DNA of 64,000 nucleotides from Candidatus Zixiibacteriota bacterium (GTDB lineage Bacteria; Zixibacteria; MSB-5A5; GN15; FEB-12), in NCBI GenBank assembly GCA_024280215.1, contig JAJRQO010000042.1, positions 44,696-108,695 on the forward strand, read 5' to 3'. The notes under the pieces are model-generated. The model saw nothing but the letters and a program-made list of their open reading frames with translations. It had not been told where the DNA came from and did no database searches. The position numbers and the translations under genes were made by a program. This document shows positions 44,961 to 55,700 of the stretch, piece after piece. Numbering within the stretch: the first letter of the stretch is position 1; each line of letters starts with the position of its first letter.

Positions 44961-46379
44961 CTACATTGAGATCAATTGATCGGTTAATGAGTAATATTGT
45001 ATGAACAATTTTTGATAAAAAAGTGCGTTGGCAGCATATGCTAATTTTGCGGCTTGTTCTTCATCACGACTGAGAATAACAAAAGTTAATTGTCCTCTAC
45101 CTTTGTCATACAATTTAATTTCTTCAGCAGTTTTCTTAGTAGCTGAAACAATTTGTTGTTTGTTTTTTTCAAGTATTTCATCAAACAAATTTAATTGGGT
45201 AACTAATTTTGCAAGATTCGAACTTAAATTTCGTTTGAGGTTATCAAGTTGATTTTTTAAACTTTCGACTTTCAAATCTGCTTGTAGAGATTTTGACTTT
45301 GATTTTCTTTTACCCAATGGAAATGATAATTGTAAACCGACAGAAAAATTCGGTTTATCTAATACCAACGAATTTGGAATATCATCTGCGGCATTTTTTA
45401 ATCCAAGTTGGGTTATCAAATCTAAAGAACTTTTATCATCTTCAGTGTATCCTCTTTTGAGATATTGTAACTGCTCAACTTGGGTTATAATAGTTTGTAA
45501 AATTCTTGATCCAACAAGTAATGAATCGTTAAGAGAATTATAATCCAATCGCTCATGGTTTTCATATAAATCAAATAAGGGAGTTGAATCTTCCAATTGT
45601 ACACTTCCAACTATTTCAGATAGCTCAGCAAGAAGAGAACTGATTTCAGACTCAATAAAAAGAAGGTTCTGCTCGGCTATTGTCACCGCGTTTTCAGAAC
45701 GGATAACATCAACATTATCAATCAGATTTGCATCTCGTTTTTTTCTATTATTTTCAAGGAGCTCCTTACTGATTTGGATTCGCTCTTCAATAATTATTTT
45801 TTGTTCAATGAGATAAACCCAATCAAGATATTTCATAGCATACGAAGTTAGAAAATTTTCCTGTTCTTCAGACGCAAGCGTTTCAGTTATATCAATTTCA
45901 AAATTCTTGAGTTCGTATTCCAGACGATTAAGAAATCCATTTTTGTTTTTTAAAAGTGGAAGTATGTATGAGACAGTCAATTCATTTTCGTAGTATGTTG
46001 ATGGGATTCCATAGATTGGGTTTAATTTTATATTGGCACCTGTTGTCTGAAATGCTGCTTGTAATCTACTACCGTTTTTCCAATACAATCTTTCAATTGA
46101 GCCAGAGAGTTGAATTGCATCAGTTCGTTCAGGACCTGCGATAGCAAACGATGGCTCATCATGCGAATAAAAAGCCGATGATTTCAAAAGCCAGTCTTCG
46201 GCTGTTTGCATTTCATTCTGTTGTTCTCTGATAATTTTATTATCAATTGTTCCTTTGACAAATATAGGATGTGTTTTAAGTGACGATAGAAAATTTTGCA
46301 GGGTAAGAGTTTCAGCTTGCACTACTCCGCTCATCATAAGAGTAAGAGCTATAATGAATATTCTAATCTTCGCATTCAA
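44961..46379 (-). CDS. TolC-like outer membrane efflux protein
   Basis: 472 aa with a signal peptide (IFIIALTLMMSGVVQA). Two copies of the long-helix outer-membrane efflux repeat are visible: around 180-260 (ERIQISKELLENNRKKRDANLIDNVDVIRSENA, in parts) and around 390-470 (KKTAEEIKLYDKGRGQLTFVILSRDEEQAAK). Its start lies inside the end of the TetR gene (17-bp overlap), so the three genes form one transcript. It should provide the outer-membrane channel for the adjacent RND permease. Confidence 0.88.
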   Translation of the reverse strand: MNAKIRIFIIALTLMMSGVVQAETLTLQNFLSSLKTHPIFVKGTIDNKIIREQQNEMQTAEDWLLKSSAFYSHDEPSFAIAGPERTDAIQLSGSIERLYWKNGSRLQAAFQTTGANIKLNPIYGIPSTYYENELTVSYILPLLKNKNGFLNRLEYELKNFEIDITETLASEEQENFLTSYAMKYLDWVYLIEQKIIIEERIQISKELLENNRKKRDANLIDNVDVIRSENAVTIAEQNLLFIESEISSLLAELSEIVGSVQLEDSTPLFDLYENHERLDYNSLNDSLLVGSRILQTIITQVEQLQYLKRGYTEDDKSSLDLITQLGLKNAADDIPNSLVLDKPNFSVGLQLSFPLGKRKSKSKSLQADLKVESLKNQLDNLKRNLSSNLAKLVTQLNLFDEILEKNKQQIVSATKKTAEEIKLYDKGRGQLTFVILSRDEEQAAKLAYAANALFYQKLFIQYYSLTDQLISM

Positions 46380-46989
46380 AAAGATACCCTCCTTTACCGT
46401 CAGCTTTCATTGTGGCTCGTTGGTGAGGGTTATGGGCATCAGCAATTATTGTTGACCCAACATCGTATAATAATTTTACTAATTTATCTTGAGTGTTAAA
46501 CGGAAAATATTTAAGATGACCAAGGGCTATAACTCCACAGAGACCATGTATGAAAACTCCAACTTTTATTATAACAGATTCTATTTCGGCGATTGAAAGA
46601 TTTTCAAAATATGGTTCCTGAGCTAACTCTTTCATAAGTTTTTTGTCAAAATTTACTAAGTCTTCAGCATGATTATTTTGCTCCATATATATAGAACGAT
46701 ATAAAACAGGATACTCCTGAGCAAAAAGGGTAATTCCTATACCAGCATTGAGAAAGTTGATATTGGTATATTCTTTTTTTGAATACTGTGCTACTAATTC
46801 AATCGCTTGATGAAAAACCTGTTTCTCTAATTCATCAATTGATGAAAAATGACTGTAGACTGGAGCAGTTGATGACCCAAGCTTGGCTCCGACATTTCTG
46901 GCAGTTAGTTCTTTAAGTCCTTTTTTTTCCACTAATGAAAATGCCGCACGCTGGACATCATCTTTTGTGAAAGTAGTTTTAGGTGGCAC
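46363..46989 (-). CDS. TetR-family transcriptional regulator
   Basis: About 208 aa. The N-terminal HTH is typical: VQRAAFSLVEKKGLKELTARNVGAKLGSSTAPVYSHFSS (shown as one segment in parts), with helix 3 'STAPVYSHF' as DNA-recognition helix. The C-terminal ligand domain is all-helical (TetR_C-like). GAGGT followed by CAAAA precedes the GTG at 46989, which I prefer to the GTG at 47001. First gene of the efflux operon and a likely autorepressor; palindromic sequences lie immediately upstream (47016-47057). Confidence 0.88.
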   Translation of the reverse strand: MPPKTTFTKDDVQRAAFSLVEKKGLKELTARNVGAKLGSSTAPVYSHFSSIDELEKQVFHQAIELVAQYSKKEYTNINFLNAGIGITLFAQEYPVLYRSIYMEQNNHAEDLVNFDKKLMKELAQEPYFENLSIAEIESVIIKVGVFIHGLCGVIALGHLKYFPFNTQDKLVKLLYDVGSTIIADAHNPHQRATMKADGKGGYLFECED

Positions 46990-47015
46990 TTTTGACCTCA
47001 CTTTATATTTACTTC

Positions 47016-47057
47016 AACGTTACATTACGTTAGTTATATTACATACGTTATATAACG
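47016..47057. promoter_or_regulatory. candidate TetR operator region
   Basis: A perfect 12-bp palindrome CGTTATATAACG (47046-47057) lies next to repeated ACGTTA half-sites (AACGTTACATTACGTTA, 47016-47032), 27-70 bp upstream of the regulator start. The spacing is typical for an autoregulated tetR-efflux operon. Confidence 0.5.
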
Positions 47058-47224
47058 GCAAGTATATAATAAAGTTTCGTTTTTCCTAATTAATTTAACA
47101 AGTATTTTATAACTTGTTGGTATGGTGTTGTTTAACGGTTAACAATCTTGAGTTATTTAGTCTAAACCGACTAAGAAATATTTCTATAAACCTAATTTAA
47201 CTACATGCAAAATACGAATAATAA

Positions 47225-48925
47225 TTAGAATGATTTACTATATCGGATTTTGACAAATGATTCGTCAAAAGAAGTACTGTTGATTATGTCAGTATCGAAT
47301 TTATTATACGAGAACTCTATACCCAAAGAACCAAGTTGTTCAAATGAATATTTGCTTTTGAGTGATCCTCTTAAATTATCTGATTCATCTTGTGAGGATA
47401 ATGAAAGTCGCAGACTTGTAATAAGTTTCTTCTTGGCAGCATAATGTCGACCAGCCAATGAGTAGGTGGCAGTTGTTCTACGTCCATTCCCACCTTGTTT
47501 GTTCATTAAAATTTTAACCGAAGGAGATAAGCTTATACTGCGTGATAGATTAAGCTGAAGTCCGATTGAACCAGAATGTGAATCAAGTTGTGAACTTGAA
47601 CGAAGTTGGTTGGCATCTTTTGATTTTTGAAATGTGTAATCAAATGATAGTGAACGAAATTTTCCCTTTGAAAGAGAAATGCGGTGACCAGTTCGAAGTA
47701 CTAAAGCGGTATAGTCAAGAGAGAGATTGTCAGAACTGGCATCATTTTTCATTGATGAAAAGTTGATTGAATTACTGATATTCCATTTTCTTGAAGCTCT
47801 AAAGTTTAGGTTTAAACTATATCTATTTCGATCTGTCGTGTATAATTTTTGTCCAATAAGATTATCAGTTTGAAAATTTGTATTAACCCGAATCATTGTT
47901 CTTTTGAAGCGGTATGTAAAACCAACCCCAAAAGATTTAACATCATTTTGCAGTGAGGCAACTCCAAGAGATACATAGCCAGGACCAATATAGGAATACT
48001 TTGTAATAATTTTAATTTTTTTTAAGTTCAATTTAAAATCAGTTATATAGGCATAATCAAAAGCTGAACTAGTATTTAAAGTGAAAACATTATCAACACC
48101 AGACGGAACCTCATCAGGATTTAACTCTGATGCTGTTAAATCTCTTGAATAGGCTGAACCACTCACCTCCGCATTAAATACAAACTTTCCCTGATATAAA
48201 TCAAGTCGAGTGTTGATTGCAGCAACAAGATTCTCTTTTGGAGTAATAGCAGGGATTGCATTAGAATCAGCAAAAGAACTATCTGCCATACCAGTTGTAT
48301 CAATAACAATTTCTTCAATAGAATTAAAAATATCTTCGGCTTTTAAAACTGTAAGATGAAAATGACTTTTATTATTCTTACCAACTCCTATACGTCCACC
48401 GTAAATTTCTCTTTTAAAACTCTGTTGCTTATCAAACGTAATCACTTCTCGTTGAGATGTTCCACCAAATACGGCAAATCTAAACTTCCCCGGGAAAAGA
48501 TCAATAGCACCTCCACGAATTTTTATACCAGATACAGTCAACGGAGAATATGTCAGTGAAAAATCTCCAGCATTAATCTTACCCCAGCTCCATCTTGGGT
48601 TTATGTCAAATTGATTTATATCTTGCTTAGCTGAGTTACCTTCAGATGATAGGACAAATCGAAAATCCAATTTTAAAGAACCAAACAATGCTAACGATGG
48701 ATTAAAAAAGAGACGTTGGGTCGATGACGGACGTCTTTTTTCTCTCCCTGAAATCGAATACTGTTCATTATATAGACCAAAATCACCAGTAAGTTTCAAA
48801 CGTTGAACTTGTTTTTTGGGTTGCTCCGTTTCTGTTTGTGATATGACGACAGAAGAAGATAACAACACAAATATAGTTATAAAAAGAGGAATATAATTTC
48901 TAAAATATTTTTTTAGTTGAACCAT
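47225..48925 (-). CDS. probable outer-membrane beta-barrel protein
   Basis: About 566 aa from the ATG at 48925 (AGAAAG upstream; an in-frame upstream start would lie inside the preceding gene). Signal-peptide-like N-terminus (FRNYIPLFITIFVLLSSSVVIS). The body is a long run of alternating polar/hydrophobic strands with frequent aromatic girdle residues (for example KLDFRFVLSS, SLNLNFRASRKW, GIEFSYNKFD) and a terminal KIRYSKSF ending in Phe, as expected for an outer-membrane barrel. Last gene of the operon that starts with the giant repeat protein. Function unknown; it could display or export its operon partners. Confidence 0.65.
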   Translation of the reverse strand: MVQLKKYFRNYIPLFITIFVLLSSSVVISQTETEQPKKQVQRLKLTGDFGLYNEQYSISGREKRRPSSTQRLFFNPSLALFGSLKLDFRFVLSSEGNSAKQDINQFDINPRWSWGKINAGDFSLTYSPLTVSGIKIRGGAIDLFPGKFRFAVFGGTSQREVITFDKQQSFKREIYGGRIGVGKNNKSHFHLTVLKAEDIFNSIEEIVIDTTGMADSSFADSNAIPAITPKENLVAAINTRLDLYQGKFVFNAEVSGSAYSRDLTASELNPDEVPSGVDNVFTLNTSSAFDYAYITDFKLNLKKIKIITKYSYIGPGYVSLGVASLQNDVKSFGVGFTYRFKRTMIRVNTNFQTDNLIGQKLYTTDRNRYSLNLNFRASRKWNISNSINFSSMKNDASSDNLSLDYTALVLRTGHRISLSKGKFRSLSFDYTFQKSKDANQLRSSSQLDSHSGSIGLQLNLSRSISLSPSVKILMNKQGGNGRRTTATYSLAGRHYAAKKKLITSLRLSLSSQDESDNLRGSLKSKYSFEQLGSLGIEFSYNKFDTDIINSTSFDESFVKIRYSKSF

Positions 48926-48935
48926 ATATAACTTT

Positions 48936-51005
48936 CTATTTGGCAAGAACATCAATGACAGTTGAGTGAAAACTTTCCCGATTATTTTTTGATACAGTTG
49001 TAATTGTATAATAATATTTTTGAGTACTGGTAATATCCTTATCAATAAAATTACTGATACCCAATGGAAGAAGTTCGTTGTTTATTTTTACAAAAGAACC
49101 TTCACCAGTATGTTTATAAATATTATATCCTTTCATACCATCCAATAGACTACTATCCCATTTGATATTGATTGTCCCTGGATTTATAATTGCTCGGACA
49201 CCATTTGGTGGCTCAGGAGCTTCAACAATATTATAGATTTCAACAGAATGTGACGCATCTCCCTCTAAGCCTTCAAAATGTGTAGATTTAATATAATAGG
49301 TATATACCTGATTTTCTATGTTCACCGTATCTAAAAATGTTGTTGTTGAGAAAATTATAACCGAATCATTCACTTTAACAAATGCTGTTTCTGCATTTGT
49401 TTTTCGATATAAATTATAGCCAAAGACCGTTTTATCTAAAGGCATTTTCCATTGTAAACGAATACCACTATAGTCAGCATAGCCATAAAAATCTGATGGT
49501 GCTTGTGGAAGAGTAAATTCTGATTGAATTGGATTAACAGCCACAGCTTCGTTATAATATGAGAAGTTACCATTTAAGGTCGATGATTTCATCGCATAAT
49601 AGTATGTTGAAAAAGAAGAAAGCGATGACGATGTGTCAGTCCAGACAGAAGTATTTTGGGGAATTAAGTCAGAAATTTGAGTAAACTCGCCTTTGTATGA
49701 ACTTGCTCGAAACATATAATAACCCAAAATAGAACTATCTTCGATTTTGCTCCACGAAAGATTAATTTTGCCACTATCGGCAATTGCTTTAAGGTTCATC
49801 GGAGGAAGTGGAAGAGATGGATTAATATAGAATCCAAATATATTTGCCGACTGTTCCGATTCATTGCCTGCTTGGTCAACCGCCGTTAACCGGTAAAAGT
49901 ATTCATCTCCAGATTGTGCGGTGACATCTTCATAATAGTTCAGATTCATCGGAAGAAGGTTTGAATCTAATTTTTCAAAAGTTGAATCTTTATCAAATGC
50001 ACGATATATACTATAACCAGCAAGATCATTTTCTGGAGAGAATTCCCAAACAATTTTAATCCCAAGTGATCCCGATTCTGAACGAATATTTTTTGGAACA
50101 GATGGTGCCTTACTATCTTGTGGAAATACAGAAACAATATTGTCTCTCAAACTTTCATTGTCAGCAAAATCAACCGATACGACGGCGTAATAATACTGAC
50201 GGCCGTTTAAAGCAAGAGTATCAACAAAACTTAATTCAGATTCTGCCTCATCATTATTAAACGAAACCAACATTTCACTATTTAAACGAACATATTGACT
50301 GAGTGAATCGTAAGCTCGATAGACATTGTATGAAAATGCCGCTGAATCATCAGGGTTCACACGCCAACTGATAGTTGCTTGATTATTCTCTCCTTGCACT
50401 TGTATATCAAGAGGTCCTAACAGATTAAACAGAGGCGTACCTGCTGTGACTATAATTTCTTGAGAGTATGCTGACTCAACACCTGATTCGTCCGTTTTAG
50501 CACAAACATAAGTATATGTTTTGCCTACTTCGACATCATAATCGTATTGCAGTAGTCCCATAGCTTGACGGAATTTTTTAAACATCGTTCCCCATACAGC
50601 AATAGATTCATCCTGATCAAGAATCAATTGCCAAAATTGAGCAGAGTCTTCAACTCCAACAACTGAGAACATTCCATCTAAGCCTTGACCAACTTTTAAA
50701 ACCATATCGGAATAAGACGAGGGTGCATTCAGAGGAAAAGCGTTAATTCGTACAAGAGAGTCCGATGCATTTTCTTTTTTATAAATATGATAGCCTGACT
50801 TTGTATCCCCTTTTTGCGGAATAATCCAATCACCAATAATAACAAGCATGACTCCCTGCGGTGCTGAGTATGCATAAATCTGATATGGCAAGTCAGAACC
50901 AGTTGAATCAGTCTGTGCCTGCAAACAGAATGGTGATAAGACAACAAGAAATGCTATTATTATAGATAAAGCTCTATGTTTCATTTTTATAATTTCTCCG
51001 CTCAT
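48936..51005 (-). CDS. secreted fibronectin type III-like repeat protein
   Basis: 689 aa with a signal peptide (RALSIIIAFLVVLSPFCLQA). From about residue 200, five to six FN3-like repeats are visible. Each has a 'P..P.n....s....i.W......-.GY.iYR......' core (for example KIVWEFSPENDLAGYSIYR, NLSWSKIEDSSILGYYMFR, IRLQWKMPLDKTVFGYNLYR and NIKWDSSLLDGMKGYNIYK). The ATG overlaps the upstream stop as TAATG, so translation is probably coupled; an ATG seven codons later is the alternative. Middle gene of the surface operon 47225-56677. Likely an extracellular binding or scaffold protein. Confidence 0.8.
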   Translation of the reverse strand: MSGEIIKMKHRALSIIIAFLVVLSPFCLQAQTDSTGSDLPYQIYAYSAPQGVMLVIIGDWIIPQKGDTKSGYHIYKKENASDSLVRINAFPLNAPSSYSDMVLKVGQGLDGMFSVVGVEDSAQFWQLILDQDESIAVWGTMFKKFRQAMGLLQYDYDVEVGKTYTYVCAKTDESGVESAYSQEIIVTAGTPLFNLLGPLDIQVQGENNQATISWRVNPDDSAAFSYNVYRAYDSLSQYVRLNSEMLVSFNNDEAESELSFVDTLALNGRQYYYAVVSVDFADNESLRDNIVSVFPQDSKAPSVPKNIRSESGSLGIKIVWEFSPENDLAGYSIYRAFDKDSTFEKLDSNLLPMNLNYYEDVTAQSGDEYFYRLTAVDQAGNESEQSANIFGFYINPSLPLPPMNLKAIADSGKINLSWSKIEDSSILGYYMFRASSYKGEFTQISDLIPQNTSVWTDTSSSLSSFSTYYYAMKSSTLNGNFSYYNEAVAVNPIQSEFTLPQAPSDFYGYADYSGIRLQWKMPLDKTVFGYNLYRKTNAETAFVKVNDSVIIFSTTTFLDTVNIENQVYTYYIKSTHFEGLEGDASHSVEIYNIVEAPEPPNGVRAIINPGTINIKWDSSLLDGMKGYNIYKHTGEGSFVKINNELLPLGISNFIDKDITSTQKYYYTITTVSKNNRESFHSTVIDVLAK

Positions 51006-52687
51006 TAGAATGTCACCTTAAAGTCTGTGCCGGTTCTACTTGAATAATTTACATTCGCTTTCATCCCAACACAAACCTTACCGCCAAATTTTGGCCAGAC
51101 ACAAACTCCCCAAACTTTTTTAGCACATCCTGCACAAATTGAATTGCAGTTGGCATCACAACTCCCCACTGAAGCTGCCAAACTAAAATTACCATACCCA
51201 TTTGCTTTCCACTCAGATCCAGTTTTACTCAAACCTGCTCCAAGACCAAAAAGGCCAGAAGCTCTTAAAGTTCCAAATGGGTCAAATCCTATATAGGCAT
51301 GAGCTCTACCATTCATATCAATTTGACCTTTGAAGTTCCCAGACCACGTTGCCTCCATGACACCATGCTGATAAAAACTTACCCCCCAACCGACGACACC
51401 GTAGTCACCACCTATTCCAAAGTTACGAGAGATATCGACAATAAACCCGTTTACAATTTTAGTTTCGCCATCATAATAGTATGGCCAGTTATTGGCGGCG
51501 ATAACCAATCCTCGAGCGGTAAAGAATTCCAAGAAATTTACATCGGCAGTTCCATGTATATACCAGTATTTTCCAAAGTGAACACCAAAATTAACCTGTC
51601 CATTCATCTTCAAAGCATCGTTATCATATTGGTATAAAATAAATCCATCTAACTGTCCTTTACCAATATCATATTTGAATTCACCATGACCCGCCTGAAT
51701 TGAACTTGCAACTTCGACATCAGCAGAACCAGTCAGGATAACTCCAGCTGGTTTCAAGTAAACATTTACTTCAACGGATAAATTTATCCCTTTATCGGAA
51801 CGTTTCGGTGCGATAGTTCCACCAATCATAAATCGCCAAGTATCATCATTGAGTCCAACACCACCCTGAGCATCAATAATTTCAGCAGGTCCGACAGGAA
51901 TCCGAGTACCTGAAATTATTTTAACCCACCAATCTTTTGAACCAGCATATCTAAATTCAGCACCTGCAGTTATTACAGGTTTAACTTGCAAAAGTCCTTC
52001 ACCTTCGAATTCCGTATCAGTCCATCGCACTCGAAATTCAACTTCTGTCGGTCCCGCAAAAAAGCCTAATCCAATTTCATCAACAGCAACTTTCCCATCA
52101 TAATAAAATTGTAAGTTACTCGCTTCAGCTTTAACTCCTTTGACCGCACCAAATTTAACGCCTCCACTTACGGAAACATATTTTCCTTTAGTTGAATCAA
52201 TATCAAAGATTACCTCTTCCAAAGTAACAGCGACAATACTTTTAAATGTTTTCGTTTGATTGAATGCGATTGTACCAGTAAAAACATCCTTTTCGGTGTA
52301 CTTCAAATTTTTAAATTCAACTGGTTTGTCAAGTCCTGTAAGAGTTAGTTTTCCAGACATCATCAAGTACTGTACATTAGCAACAGTGTCAACTTCCCAG
52401 TTGTCTGTCCCAAAGGTTATTTCTTCAATAGCAAACTTCTGTCCATGAACACCTATTTCTCCATTTTCACCATCGGCAGTGACAGTTGCAGAAAGGAAGT
52501 CACCTTTTTTGGATACATGAACATCTTTGATTCCAAACTCGCGTTCCGATAATTTGTTCATCTTTAATGAACCGTTGATCCAGAAACCAGTCTCATCCCA
52601 TGTGGCAGAACTGTCATACACAGTAAAGACTCCAAATGGAATTTTTGGAACAGGATCTGTTACGATTGTAATTCCTTTAAAGTCCAA
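51005..52687 (-). CDS. C-terminal continuation of the giant repeat protein, separated by an in-frame TAG
   Basis: 560-codon frame that continues the gene at 52757-56677 in exactly the same reading frame. The only interruption is one TAG (52757-52759), and the frame stays open through the 23 codons before the first possible start (TTG at 52687, no Shine-Dalgarno). The content is a repetitive beta-rich array (FKNLHIANDEDGFLDFKG, LKYTEKDVFTGTIAFN, MNGQVNFGVHFGKYWYIHG) like the end of the upstream part. It ends in a Cys-rich patch (CDANCNSICAGCAKKVWGVC). Read alone it has no signal peptide, so it is either the 3' part of a pseudogene or is reached by stop-codon readthrough. Confidence 0.75.
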   Translation of the reverse strand: MDFKGITIVTDPVPKIPFGVFTVYDSSATWDETGFWINGSLKMNKLSEREFGIKDVHVSKKGDFLSATVTADGENGEIGVHGQKFAIEEITFGTDNWEVDTVANVQYLMMSGKLTLTGLDKPVEFKNLKYTEKDVFTGTIAFNQTKTFKSIVAVTLEEVIFDIDSTKGKYVSVSGGVKFGAVKGVKAEASNLQFYYDGKVAVDEIGLGFFAGPTEVEFRVRWTDTEFEGEGLLQVKPVITAGAEFRYAGSKDWWVKIISGTRIPVGPAEIIDAQGGVGLNDDTWRFMIGGTIAPKRSDKGINLSVEVNVYLKPAGVILTGSADVEVASSIQAGHGEFKYDIGKGQLDGFILYQYDNDALKMNGQVNFGVHFGKYWYIHGTADVNFLEFFTARGLVIAANNWPYYYDGETKIVNGFIVDISRNFGIGGDYGVVGWGVSFYQHGVMEATWSGNFKGQIDMNGRAHAYIGFDPFGTLRASGLFGLGAGLSKTGSEWKANGYGNFSLAASVGSCDANCNSICAGCAKKVWGVCVWPKFGGKVCVGMKANVNYSSRTGTDFKVTF

Positions 52688-52756
52688 GAACCCATCTTCA
52701 TCATTTGCTATATGTAAATTTTTAAAACCGAGCTTAAATTTTTCTTTAAATGTTAC

Positions 52757-55700
52757 CTAACCAAAGAAATGCAAACCTGTTGAATCAATATTTGTTTTCG
52801 TATAATCAACAGCAAGTTTAACCCCTTTAAATGTTGCTTGTAGTTCCGTATCGGTTGCGGTAAGTCCAAATTTTTGAAGAGAACGATTAACACCATCTGA
52901 CCAAATAGTAGGCGTTTTCTTTTTTGGGATTTTTAAATTTCCAAGTTTCGATTCAGGGAAGAACTTTGATGTTGCATCCATCAGAGTTATATCACCAACA
53001 ATCCTACCGACAGAAAGTGAATCTATCCATTCGACTTTGAGACCCTTGGCGTCTTTCATGTTTCCTTCAAAACCAAAAACTTTGACTTTGACTTCTTTGA
53101 GTTCAAGATTAAAGAAATCTTTTACAGGCTTATAGTTTTCATCAACTAATATTTTTTTAAATTGTAACTCGAGAACAGAATCTTTAAAGCTTAGTCCGAA
53201 TGAATTTTTTATGTTAATGATTGAACCTGTCAAATAACTATTGGAGCCAGACGCTTTTGAAATTGAGTCTAAGACAATTGCAAATCCAAAAATCGAATCA
53301 ACTGGAGATTCTTCCATTTTAAGTACAACATTTTTGATATGATCACCAGCAGTGATCGACCAATTTTTAGACAGGCGAGTAATTTTATATCCAGGCTTCT
53401 GTGCCACTAAAGTTATTGGTTCACCAGCAGGAAGATTCTTTAGAGTGAATGTTCCATCTTTAGCAGTCTTAGTAGTAACGTTTTTGTTACCATCAATTAT
53501 CACGACAACCGACCCAATCCCCTTGCTTCCAACTGCAGCTATAACTTTACCAGACATCCTTGCTCCAGGAACAAGCTCAATCTTTTTTAAGCTATTCAAA
53601 CCAACTTTGACCGTTACTTTTGATGAAAATGGTACATAATCTTTGTCATAAGTGTCTGATTTTGGAGGAGTAACTTTTAAGTTTTGCCTCCCAACACCCA
53701 CATCTAAGAATGTCACCATTCCAGAAGAGTTAGTCGTCTTTGTAGAATCACCAAGTTTCACTTCTATGTTAGAAAGAACTTTGTCTGTCAGCTTGTCTAT
53801 TACTTTCACTTTATAGGTTCCAGTAAGAGTATTCATAACAATTTCAACTTTATTATCGTTAAGATAATCTTCTTGTCCTAAAAGGTCATGCTTTTGTGTC
53901 GTATCTTCTGGTACTTCAACATCCACCGTTGTATCAGCATGATTAAAGCGAGTAAGAATTAAATCCATTTTCCCTGCGGGAACTTTTTTAAGTAGAAACT
54001 CACCATTAATATTTGTTGTGACAAATAACGAAGGAAGAGCTTCTGATTTTATTAAGGCGTTTGACAATGGTTTCCCATTTGAGGATTTCACAACACCAGC
54101 CAGAGAACCAAATGTTTCTTTTGCTATAAGTGGTATAATAATTGTTCTTCCCCCACCGACATAAAATGAATCAGAAACAGATTTAACATTTTGGGGGGTC
54201 ACCGACGTGATTTTGTAATACCCTTTTTGTACATTTGAAAAAGTGTAATTCCCCGCACCGTCAGAAAGAGTATATCCCGAAGTTATAAAAATATTTGTTG
54301 TATCTATCGTTAAGATATTTAAATCTATCATTTTAGAAAGTACAACTCTTGCCCCAGAAATTGTCACACCAGAAAATAGAACAACTGAACCAGACACAAT
54401 AGACGGCTTATCTTCAAGAGTGAAATTTTCTACGACATTTTGACCATGACGAACAATACGAATTTCGCGAATTTCTTTGTAATACCCTTCAGCAGTTACT
54501 TCCAAAATATATGTATCACTTGCTTGTGATGGACTGTTGATTGGAATATTACTTAACAAGAAATCACCTGAAGCATTACTTGGACCTGAAGCAAAAGCAT
54601 TTTGCACATCCACCGCACCATCCCATGCTCCCGAATCACTAACCTGAGAATCTGTATTTACTTTGTAATCATCTTGTTTATAAAGACGCACAATCGCATT
54701 TTCTAAAGGACCTTCATTACTTCCGATATTTCCACTCAACGAACCTATTCGAGCCGAAAGACGATGAGTCCCTACATCGGTGACCTCTCCCATTACAAAA
54801 CTTATAATATCTGATGAGGTATATGAATCGTATTGTGAATGTTCAATTGAGATTGTAAGATTCTTACTTGATATGCTAAGTAGTTTTTGAGTAACTTTTG
54901 TATTTAAAACTCCATCTTTTGAGGAAGATTCAGATAACTCAACATTAAAATCAGGTTGGATATTATCAAATCTAAAATAACCATTTTCGTCAGTTTGAAG
55001 AGAAATTTTCTTTCCAGAATATCCTGTTACAGTTTTTATTGTAGTTTTTGTTTGACGATTAAAAGTATGTCCAAACATCTTCATGTAAGAACTTACTTTC
55101 TCCTTTATTTCAGCAGTATAGGTTTTTGCAACCATGACTCTGGCATCTTTTACAAATGTAGTATCACCATTTAAAACTGAAATAACATATCCCTCTATAG
55201 CTCCAGCTTTAGGTCGAATTAAGAAGAGTAGAGAATCAATATCACCTACTTGATACAGATGGTTACCAATTTCATGCCGATTCAAATAAGAGGAGGTTTC
55301 TTCTGAACTCAAGGAAAAGTATGATGAATCCGCTGTTTGTCTGAATGTGAAATTTCCTTCAGCATCTGTATTTGTGAATAACTGATTCAGCTTATTTTCG
55401 GTAAATGTCTGGGATGTTTTTTCAACCTGAGAATATGTTATAAGTTGGTTGGTAATTGGTTTATTGGTAAAGAAATTTATTGCCTTACCAGACAGAGTTC
55501 TATTGCCCGGAGGTTTAACATTTAACTCAATATCCAAATTATTAATGTTACTCCGAACAACATAATCTTCTCCACGAAGAACTATAGTCTCATAATCATC
55601 ATGCGTAACAATGATTTGGAAATAATTTCCTTCTTCACAATTATAGAAATTGTATCTTCCGTCCTGTGAATTATTCAAATCAGATGTAAATATTCCTTGC

